From NCBI GenBank assembly GCA_036172665.1, contig CM069877.1, positions 12,544,501-12,608,500 of the forward strand: DNA of 64,000 bases. Reading direction: 5' to 3'. This stretch comes from Prosopocoilus inquinatus. Lineage: Eukaryota; Arthropoda; Insecta; Coleoptera; Lucanidae. Both the position numbers and the translations under genes were made by a program. The notes beneath the pieces were generated by a model. It did not search any database. It saw only the letters and a list, made by a program, of their open reading frames with translations, and was not told where the DNA came from. Position 1 is the stretch's first letter. Each line of letters begins with the position of its first letter. Below, one piece after another: positions 54,870 through 64,000 of this stretch.

Positions 54870-55689
54870 GTAAGTCACACTTTACCTTGCGCTTGTTTCG
54901 CCCTTCGGCCCCCCCGAACGCTCGAGGAGGGTTTCGGCAGCCAGAGCCTGCTCGATCAAAAACGGATGCACCGTTTATGATCGCAACGAAAAATAAGCAC
55001 GATTCGAAATACAATAATAACGATAAACGAAGGTGCTGCTTAGAGCTTCAGTATTCGGTTGTTGCCATGCCTGAATCGCTATGATTTTGTTTCGTTGAAG
55101 CTCGTAGCGGCGTTTTTTTTTTTCATGTTTATGAATTATTTCAAGTATTATACACGGTTGTTTTGGGTGAATTTGGCGGTGGAATTTGGAGGCCTAGATG
55201 GCGACGGCCGACGGCGACGTCGGGGTTCACTTGTTTAACTGCCATTTTTGCAACGAAATTCGCAGCAATCAGCTGTGCAGGGCCGCCTGTTCCTTTACTC
55301 GCGCAGACCGAAGCTATTTTCGCCTTTGAAATCCTTCTCACCGGGCGCTTCTTCAAATATTTATCTTGTTTTAAAGAACGACGACGGTTGGATGATCTCA
55401 TCTGGCAGTTAGTTTATTTAAGCGTTTTAAATTTGCCAATCATGTGAGCGGGGCAGCGCCTGCCGGCTGAGAACATTGAATGGACCGTTCTTACGTAATA
55501 CCAGTTTGAAGTTGATTACATTTGAGCATGCCTGCCGCTTTTTTTTTGTTTCTGTTTTATCGCGAGTTTTGCGCGCAATTATTCATGTGTCGTCTGCGAG
55601 CTTCCGCTTTGCGGTCGCCTCCTTATCGTCTGTATTATTTACAAGGTCTCTCTCATTGAACTCGTCGTTTTATTTGAGGTTCGTTCAAA
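54870..55689. other. Start of the downstream gene's first intron, CpG-rich
   Basis: GC-rich to about 55330 with overlapping open frames on both strands (54661-55014, 55141-55447). None has a recognisable domain, and such frames are expected in CpG-rich DNA. Nothing else is called. Confidence 0.4.
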
Positions 55690-57405
55690 AAAGTGACGCA
55701 GGCAGTTAAAACAAAAACAAAAAAACAACGAGCACACGGCAGGCAACATGATGTAAAAAAAACAAGGAAAATCAGTTGGAATTACGACCTTGAATTGCAG
55801 AATCGTTAAATTCGGGATCACAGAATTTCGCCGCCTTTTAAATAAATCGTCTTGCTTGCAGAAGAAATGATTAAATATTACATTGTAATAATCTCAGTGC
55901 CGTAATGTAAAAAATAAAACAAAAGTGGATGTAACATCGGTTTGGAAATACGCCAAGGAAGAACATGGAAGAGATAAACTCACGGTATGTGTAGAGTTAA
56001 TTCAAAAATTACGTTTTTGTATGTACAGGGTGTTTGATTGTATGAATTCGTGAATCAAGTGTGAAGTTCCTTTTAGGTTAAGAGGAAAAAGCGCGGCCAG
56101 TGTTGCCATCTCTTATAAGGGGCGTCACGGCGCTTGACAAATTTCTTCCTTAAAAAAATGACGTAGGCAGTTAAAACAAAAACAAAAAAAACAACGAGCA
56201 CACGGCAGGCAACTTGATATAAAAAAAAAAAACAAGGAAAAACAGTTGGAATTACGACCTTGAATTGCTGAGAGTTAAATTCGGGATCGGGTAATTCCAC
56301 CGTCTTTTAAGTCATCTCGCTTGCCGAAGCAATGATTAATTATTATGTTGTGATAATCTCTTAATGCCGTAATGTAAAAAAGTTCCTTTTAGGTTAAGAG
56401 GAAAAAGCGCGGCCAGTGTTGCCATCTCTTATAAGGGGCGTCACGGCGCTTGACAAATTTCTTCCTTAAAAAAAATGACGTAGGCAGTTAAAACAAAAAC
56501 AAAAAAACAACGAGCACACGGCAGGCAACATGATATAAAAAAAAAACAAGGAAAATCATTTGGAATTACGACCTTGAATTGCAGAATCGTTAAATTCGGG
56601 ATCGCGAAATTGCACCGCCTCTTAAATAAATCGTCTTGCTTGCAGAAGAAATGATTAAATATTACATTGTAATAATCTCAGTGCCGTAATGTAAAAAATA
56701 AAAGAAAAGCGGACGTAACGTCAGTTTGAAAACACGCCAAGGAAGAACATGGAAGAGATAAACTCACGGTATGTCTAGAGTTAATTCAGAAATTACGTTT
56801 TTTTTATGTACAGGGTGTTTGATTGTATGAATTCGTGAATCAAGTGTGAAGTTCCTTTTAGGTTAAGAGGAAAAAGCGCGGCCAGTGTTGCCGTCTCTTG
56901 TAAGGGGCGTCAGGGCGCTTGACAATTTTTTTCCTTAAAGAAAATGACGTAGGCAGTTAAAACAAAAACAAAAAAACAACGAGCACACGGCAGGCAACTT
57001 GATATAAAAAAAAAACAAGGAAAAACAGTTGGAATTACGACCTTGAATTGCTGAGAGTTAAATTCGGATCGGGTAATTCCACCGCCTTTTAAGTCATCTC
57101 GCTTGCCGAAGCAATGATTAATTATTATGTTGTAATAATCTCTTAATGCCGTAATGTAAAAATAAAACAAAAGCGGACGTAACGTCAGTTTCAAAACACG
57201 CCAAAGAAGAATATGGAAGAGACAAACTCGCGGTATGTTTATAGTTAATTGAGAAATTATGTTTTTATACATATAACTAAGGTGGTTGAATGAATAAATT
57301 CGTGATCAAGTGTGAAGTGCCTTTTAGGTTTTAGGTTAAGCGAAAAAAGCGCGGCCAGTGTTGCCATCTCTTGTAAGGAGTGTCATTGCTCTTGACTAAT
57401 TTCCC
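55690..57405 (+). repeat. Dimeric tandem repeat (467 + 316 bp units)
   Basis: GGCAGTTAAAACAAAAACAA recurs at 55701, 56168, 56484 and 56951: spacings 467, 316, 467. Long and short units alternate, giving a 783-bp dimer present about 2.2 times. The long unit includes TACAGGGTGTTTGATTGTAT (about 56025 and 56809), absent from the short one. All share GCGCGGCCAGTGTTGCCATC and TCCTTTTAGGTTAAGAGGAA. Confidence 0.93.
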
Positions 57406-57683
57406 CATTTTCCCTGTCAGAAGTAATAGGGAATCTCCACACGAAGAGCAATTTTCCCCAAGCAAAAATTATTTAGTGCTAATTTCTTGTATTGACATTT
57501 CGACGAGGTTGGTTTCTCAAAACAAAACGATAAATGAATTTAGATTAATTACAAAAAAATCAATTACAATCAAAAACGATTTGCACAAAATTTTTCTACA
57601 AAAAAAACAATAATCATTTTCTATACCTATTTTTATGAGAGAACTGTCAAAAAACGCCTTGCAATAATTTCATTCAATGCTGT
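57406..57683. other. AT-rich intronic sequence
   Basis: No gene. Contains 57567-57591, identical over 25 nt to the right arm of the hairpin at 3469-3583. Confidence 0.6.
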
Positions 57684-57810
57684 TTTAAGCGAGGCGCAAA
57701 CCACAGCGGAAACGCGCGCGGTGGCGGCTTTTGTTTGTTTTCTGTTTTTCTTATGGCCCTACCGTCACCGCGCGCGTCTCCGCTTTTGTTCGCGTCCCGC
57801 TTTACGCTTG
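57684..57810. repeat. GC-rich inverted repeat
   Basis: AGCGGAAACGCGCGCGGTGG (57705) pairs with CCGTCACCGCGCGCGTCTCC (57762), with flanking TTAAGCG and CGCTTTACGCTT extending the arms. The ~35-bp centre is T-rich. Probably a short MITE. Confidence 0.7.
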
Positions 57811-60479
57811 AAGAAAAACTAACGTTAATATGATAATGATAAGTTTTACTTATCTGTCAATGTCAGTTCAAATATTTGACAGATGACAATCAAAATCTGA
57901 CATGTACACACCAACGTTAATTTAGCGCGCACTTTAATCTAAGAATTAAAAATTAACAAGAGATTCACGAGTTTAAATTACATTTGATGTGCTCATCACG
58001 AATTAGCGAATATTTTAATCGAAGTTGGCGGGGAAAACCGTCGTTATTGTTTTGAATTTACAACGTTGATCTCGCCACAATCGTATTTGTCGCAAATTTA
58101 ATTTCTGTCAGAAAATCTCATCAAATTAACAAAAACAAATCGTTGCTAGGCTTTTTGGGGTTCCCCTTAATCTGCTTAAATTGTGATTTTCTCTCCTTTT
58201 CCTTTTTTCTTCACCATTTCCTTCCCTCACAATGGGAAATTCCCCGCGAAGTGGCAACGCCGAGCGCGACACATCTAAAATTGATTCAGAAATTGTTTAA
58301 CTCGTTTGTTTAATTTGATGTTTAAATAGTGGACGTCGGTAATTAAAATTAAAAAAAACATAAATGTAGTGCGCGGCAGACAATATAAAAAAAAAAAATA
58401 AGAACGAAACAAAACATGATCTCAGGACTATAACCTAAAAAAAAAAAAAAAACAAAAGTCAACTTAACCTCAATTCGAAATATCTGAAAAGACTACGACA
58501 AAGAACGTGGAGTGTAGGAGTGTAATTTATTCAAAAAATATTTATACACGCAAGTTCAAAATTAAAAAAATACCTAAATTTCACTTTGGGCCTCTTTCTT
58601 TCGCGGGGTTTAAAATAAATTCAAAATGCCTTTTTGATTAAAAGAAGAAAAAGAATTGCACGACATATGTCTAGCATTGTTTCGAAAATTATTTTTGAAC
58701 ACGTTAGAAAATAAATTCCTAAGATTCACTTACAATTAGCAAGAACACAATAAGTAAATTGTCGATAAGAAAAAAGCAATTGAGTTCAGTCGTTGCCATT
58801 TATGATGATATATTACAGGTTTAAATATTTGCACACAGTAAAAGAACATCCTGTATATTGAATCACAAAGTATACAGAATTGATGTATCGTGCAAAACTT
58901 ATATTGTCAACAACTATTGTTTTTATCTATGAACGTCAGCAGGCCTCGGTGAACAATTTTTGATTCAAGTTTCCTCTTCGAAAAAAGTTTGAGTTCAACT
59001 TAAAACCTTTAATTTATTAATTCTTTACATGATGTAAGCGATATTACTAATAACAAGTATAAGTAGGCAACAAATAGTAATCCAATCACGCCGGTAACAT
59101 GTGTTGCATATGTAATCGCTGTAACATTTATTAACAATGTATTTATATTTCTATCAAATGTTTATGACACACTCGTTTAGGTTCGTGTTCGTATCAAAAC
59201 AAGCTGAAGCGCTTTATCAGTTTATTATCCTAATCAAATTTCACTTTCAACACTTCATGTATTATCGACAACCATTAGATTAAAAAAAAAATAATAATAA
59301 TTGAAGGCATCTGCACGTTAGTCATTATTTTGTTCTTAGAAAATTATTCCCTAAACGATGATTGGCTTGCTTTTAGTAAGCAAGTTATCGACGAAAAAAA
59401 AAATTGTATCCACAGAGTTGCCAAATTTTGTTTATTCGTCGAATTTTAGGCGATTTAAGTCAATGAGTTTGATTCAAGGGAGAGACTATGACGTAACCAA
59501 AAGCGACCTCCGGTTACCACACTTCCTTCACTTCTGTCAAATGGATGTAAATTTTCGCACTTTTTCTCTTTCATTTTTCTGGGATGATACAAACTCATTG
59601 ATTTAAGTGGTCGTTTGTTTATTCACTGCCGTGCCCATCATTTATTATTTTCAAGGTTATCCTCTTCTCACTGGTAGCCAACTTCAAGTCGTTATTAGAA
59701 GCAACTTAAACTTGACCTTCAAGTGTAATGTGACTTTCATTGACTCGCCGAGAAATAACCGTGTACGTCTCATTCTCGCGGCCACGTTAATTGCTTGCAG
59801 CGATTCTTATTTGACGATTCATGATTTCTATTTAAATAAATTTTTGAGGTTAGATTATGTAACAAGCTTGTTTTGAATTTGGCGCAAGGTCGTTTTTCAG
59901 TTCAGTTTCCGTTCGATCCTTGCACACCCTCTTTTGATCTTTAAACTGGTCCTAATTGAATTCGTCGTCCATCTAGAATTTATGTCAGTGGTGTTCAACC
60001 GGAAGCAAGCGTTTAAATCGCAAGAGCGCCAAATAAATTAATGAATTCATGTATGTAGGTAGGCAAAAATGCAAACTGTGTTACCTCCAATCGTATTCGT
60101 AAGTACTCGTGTTACCACCACATGTAAGTTGTAATAACCGAGCGGGGATTAGCTCCGATGTAATTTCAAACACAGGTAGATGGTCGCTGGAGATGCTGTC
60201 TGTGCTCACGTGGGATGCATCTCGACCTATAAAAAAAATCTCGTCGTGTTGGTATGTTCGCCCGTGATAACTGCTTTCCTCATCTACCTACACCGCTAGC
60301 CTAGGAATGCGTCTTGTGCCTTATTTGAATAATAACAGTTGAGATACATGTAAGAAGGCACCGCATACGTACGAAATCGTGTTTTATTAAATTTCCAATT
60401 TTTTCTTTTTCCTTAAAACCGCAGTCATAATTTTGAAAAATGATTTCACAAGAAAGAAAATACGGAAAAGGACGCATTT
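57811..60479. other. Mostly unique intronic sequence
   Basis: No gene recognised; frames at 59358-59606 and 59607-59876 (82 and 89 codons) have no known motif. Noted: 58781-58848 repeats the block at 16231-16298 (also degenerate at 23286). An inverted pair TTTAAGTCAATGAGTTTG (about 59455) with its complement near 59591-59608 bounds a ~155-bp segment. Confidence 0.45.
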
Positions 60480-62400
60480 TGTTGTCACGCTCGTATCATA
60501 AGCTAGGTCTAGAATATAAAGTCCATGGAGTCAATACATTAGTGTAGGTCTAGATGCAGTATGTCAGTTGGTTTATAATGAGAGAAGTTTGCGTAAAAAT
60601 TGTAAAAACATAAGAATAATGAATAAAATAGCTAGGTCTAGTCCGTGGAATGAGTACATTGGTTTAGGTCTAGATGCAGCACGTAAGTTAGTTTAGAATA
60701 AAAGTAGTCTGCATAAAAATTGTTGTAAAAAAATTAAAATAATGAATAAAATAGTTAGGTTTAGAGTGTTACGTCCACGGAATGAATACATTGGTCTAGG
60801 TCTAGATGCAGTACGTCAGTTGGTTTCTAGTAAAAAATGTCTGCGTAAAAATTGTTGTAAACAAATAAGAATAATGAATAAAATAGCTAGGTCTAGAATA
60901 TTAAGTCCATGGAATGAATACACTGGTTTAGGTCTGGATGCAGTACGTCAGTTGATTTAGAATAAAAAAAGCCTGGATAAAAATTGTTGTAAAAAATAAG
61001 AATGTTAAGTCCATGGAATGAATACATTGGTTGAGGTCTAGATGCAGTACATAAGTTAGTTTAAAATAAAGGAAGTCTGCATAAAAATTGTTGTAAAAAA
61101 TATTAGAATAATGAATAAAATAGTTAAGTCTAAAGTGTTAAGTCCGTGGAATGAATACATTGGTCTAGGTCTAGATGCAGTACGTCAGTTGGTTTATAAT
61201 AAAAGAAGTCTAGGTAATAATAATAATAGCTAGGTCTAGAATGTTAAGTTCATGGAATGAATAAACGGGTGTAGGTCTAGATGAAGTCCGTCAGTTGATT
61301 TAGAATAAAAGAGGCCTGCGTAAAAATTGTTGTAAAAAATAAAAATGTTAAGTCCATGGAATGAATACATTGGTTTAGGTCTAGTTGCAGTACGTCAGTT
61401 GGTTTATAATGAGAAAAGTCTGCATAAAAATTGTTGTAAAAAAATTAAAATAATGAATAAAATAGTTAGGTCTAGAGTGTTACGTCCATGAAATGAATAC
61501 ATTGGTCTAGGTCTAAATGCAGTACGTCAGTTGGTTTATAATAAAAAATGTCTGCGTAAAAATTGTTGTATAAAAAAATAAGAATAATGAATAAAGTAGC
61601 TAGGTCTAGAATACTAAGTCCATGGAATGAATACACTGGTTTAGGTCTGGATGCAGTACGTCAGTTGCTTTAGAATAAAAAAAGCCTGGACAAAAATTGT
61701 TGTAAAAAATAAGAATGTTAAGTCCATGGAATGAATACATTGGTTGAGGTCTAGATGCAGTACGTAAGTTAATTTAAAATAAAGGAAGTCTGCATAAAAA
61801 TTGTTGTAAAAAATATTAAAATAATGAATAAAATAGTTAGGTCTGAAGTGTTAAGTCCGTGAAATGAATACATTGGTCTAGGTCTAGATGCAGTACGTCA
61901 GTTGGTTTAGAATAAAAATGGCCTGCGTAAAAATTGTTGTAAAAAATAATGTTAAGTCCATGGAATGAATACATTGATTTAGGTCTAGATGCAGTACGTC
62001 AGTTGGTTTATAATGAGAGAAGTCTGCATAAAAATTGTTGTAAAAAAAATTAAAATAATGAATAAATTAGTTAGGTCTAGAGTGTTACGTCCATGAAATT
62101 AATACATTGGTCTAGGTCTAAATGCAGTAAGTCTGCGTAAAAATTGTTGTAAAACAATAAGAATAATGAATAAAATAGCTAGGTCTAGAGTCTAGATTGT
62201 TAAGTCCATGGAATGAATACACTGGTCTAGGTCTAGATGCAGTACGTCAGTCGGTTTAGAATAAAAGAAGTGTGCGTAAAAATTATTGTAAAAAAAATAA
62301 GAATAATGAATAAGATAGCTAGGTCTAGAATGTTAAGTCCATGGAGTACATTGGTCTAACTCTAGCTATAGTATAGACGCCAGTTGTTTTTTTTTCTTTA
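60480..62400 (+). repeat. Minisatellite with 132- and 104-bp units and a ~712-bp higher-order period
   Basis: The core TAGGTCTAGATGCAGTACGT recurs about 15 times, at 60545, 60665, 60797, 60929, 61033, 61166, 61272, 61376, 61508, 61642, 61746, 61879, 61980, 62113 and 62228. Spacings are mostly 132-134 or 101-106. The short units lack GAATAATGAATAAAATAGCT. The order repeats after about 712 bp. A 72-codon frame at 60742-60960 repeats a peptide because 132 is a multiple of three; it is not considered a gene. Confidence 0.95.
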
Positions 62401-62659
62401 TTATAGAAGAAGTCTACAGGGTGACAACTAATTAAAGATCCACCTTGGGGATTTTATAAATTATAAGTCAAAAAAGTTGCACTATGTTTGGGTCTATAAA
62501 AATGTGCAAAAATATTCTCGATTTTTTCTTCCTTTTTCTCAATTTCGGAAATCTTTAATGACTTGATTATTTATTACTCTTAAGATATAATTATGTATAA
62601 AAATTTCATAGTTTAATATTAAATTCAGTGGATAAATCTAATACCGTCGGCGGAAGTAG
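62401..62659. other. Intronic sequence beyond the minisatellite
   Basis: No gene. CTACAGGGTGACAACTAATT at 62414 resembles a MITE tip; no partner end is found. Confidence 0.4.
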
Positions 62660-62830
62660 GTTAGGAATGACACTGCAGTGTTGCCAATCAATTCAACCAA
62701 AAATTCCTTTTTCGACGTACACTGTTTCCCTAGAATTAAATTAACTTTGTTAAAACAAACGAAATAAAAATATTAAAACAATCTAACCTTGCACTGTGCA
62801 GCAATCAAAAGCAGTATTGCCAACTCATCA
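62660..62830 (-). repeat. Inverted copy of the dispersed repeat at 3617-3860
   Basis: In reverse complement it shows GATTGGCAACACTGCAGTGT, TTTTTGGTTGAATTGATTGG, AATTCTAGGGAAACA and TTCGTTTGTTTTAACA in the same order as at 3617-3860, about 85% identical by eye in the shared blocks, without the central 70-bp insert. Confidence 0.75.
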
Positions 62831-64000
62831 CATTTCGAAGTTCGTACCTTTTTCTTAGAGAAAAGATCAATTTTGACGTTGCAAATCGTATTATCCCGAG
62901 ATGGCGCTTAATAATAACAGGAAACAGTTTTATTTTATTTTTTGTTCGTTTGTTTACGTTGAATTATTGCTTTTTAGTTTGAAGTTCGTTCGCAAACGTT
63001 TCCGTCCCTTTTAGAATGTTTCCTTGCGATCGTCATTTGTTTCCATCTTCCACCGAATATTTCTGTCACTTTCTGATTTATTTTGGGCTCTGTTGGCGTT
63101 ACTGTTTAAAGAAGACGGTCGTCGTTTTCAATTAATAATAAAATTGTTTTTTTTTTGTTTATCTCCCGAAATTATTTCGTTTCCTTTCGTATTTTAACAC
63201 TGAAATATTTTTTTACTTATATTAGTAGTAGTAGTATTAGTTTTGATTCTCTCTAATTATTAATATTTTTTTTCTTTATTTAATTTATTATTATTTTTTT
63301 TCTTTCGTTATTATTTCATTTTGTTTTAGTTTAAACTTTAATTTTTGTTTGTATTTGTATTTTTGTTGTTTTTGTTTTCATTAAAAAAAAATTACGATCG
63401 TCATTTGTTTTTTCCCTTTCGAAATCAATTAGTCAAATTTTTGCACTTCTTTTTCCGTGGCGAATGATTAGGTAGTCGTCATTTGTTCCCTATTACTATT
63501 ATTTTTTTTAATTTTAATTTTTTTTTTACTTTAGTTGGAATTTTTTTCATTCATTTAATTTCAAATTTTATTTTTTCGAATATTATGTTTTTATTTCCGA
63601 TTGTTAATCATATTTCTGTCTTATTCTCGCCAAAATGTAGCGATTATCTTTTGTTCCTAAGAAGTTGATTGAAAAATTCCCTAGATTTTAATGAGTTCTT
63701 GCGATTTTTCACTTTTGTTTGAAATTATTCCTGTATGTAACGACTTTTTTCCTAAGTTGACAAGTCACTGAGTGACAGTTTCGCAGACTGTCAACTGTTT
63801 TTTTTTTTCCTTACGGACGGATATTAATACCACGTGGTTTGCTTTTGTTTTAAAACAAAATATTAAGTTACTAAGAAATATTTAATAAAAATGTTTAATC
63901 TAGTAGGCGGATGCTTGTAAACATTAACAACTAAAATTAACAAATCTTATAAAATTACGAACGGATATTAATTAATTAATTAATATTGCGTTGCAAAACA
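62831..64000. other. AT-rich intronic sequence with GATCGTCATTTGTTT words
   Basis: No gene. GATCGTCATTTGTTT or close variants occur at 63028, 63119, 63396, 63475 and 63645, recalling GATCGTCTTTTGTTT of Ras intron 3. An AGATGGCGC motif lies at 62899-62907. The T-rich frame 63483-63668 is low-complexity. Confidence 0.5.

Noticed and set aside
60742..60960. 72-codon frame with a repeated peptide (NEYIGLGLDAVRQL)
   Set aside because: The 132-bp minisatellite unit is a multiple of three, and neighbouring units break the frame.

Overview
The window looks like an AT-rich insect nuclear genome, probably a beetle, although that placement is an inference. The basis is spliced animal genes with GT-AG introns (one of only 58 bp), an R-Ras/Ras64B-type GTPase, a MAT1 subunit, and many insect-type DNA transposons (Tc1/mariner, hAT, MITEs) plus one non-LTR retrotransposon. 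Only a few percent of the window is conserved protein-coding sequence. The rest is intergenic and intronic DNA dominated by repeats.

Layout, all host genes on the + strand: (1) a 68-bp satellite (62-605); (2) a complete two-exon Mat1 gene (1981-2977); (3) a complete four-exon Ras64B/R-Ras-like gene (5805-23662), whose 11.7-kb first and 5.4-kb third introns are packed with MITEs, a nest of MITE/non-LTR/mariner insertions, a hAT-like element and tandem arrays; (4) a 31-kb gene-poor stretch (23.7-54.5 kb) with a degenerate array (26.9-32.3 kb), a non-autonomous hAT-like element with a perfect 8-bp target duplication (33986-36878), and a 15-kb CAATTG-rich satellite domain (37.7-53.5 kb) containing large inverted repeats; (5) a probable first coding exon of another gene (54823-54869) whose intron runs off the window and holds a dimeric tandem array (55.7-57.4 kb) and a 1.9-kb minisatellite (60.5-62.4 kb).

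Mat1 (the CDK-activating-kinase/TFIIH assembly subunit) and the Ras-like GTPase are unrelated housekeeping and signalling genes that happen to be neighbours; nothing suggests an operon or a joint pathway. The most unusual structure is the 44.5-52.8 kb domain. Two inverted-repeat pairs are interleaved as L1-L2-L1'-L2'. A 2.2-kb hAT transposon sits in one arm of the L2 pair, and the other arm keeps the unoccupied 8-bp target site, so the order of events can be read directly. A 33-bp-stem hairpin downstream of Mat1 shares an exact 25-nt stretch with a site 54 kb away, and a larger dispersed repeat is present in opposite orientations at 3.6-3.9 kb and 62.7-62.8 kb. I found no new protein system. 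What is novel here is in genome architecture and possible hairpin RNAs.
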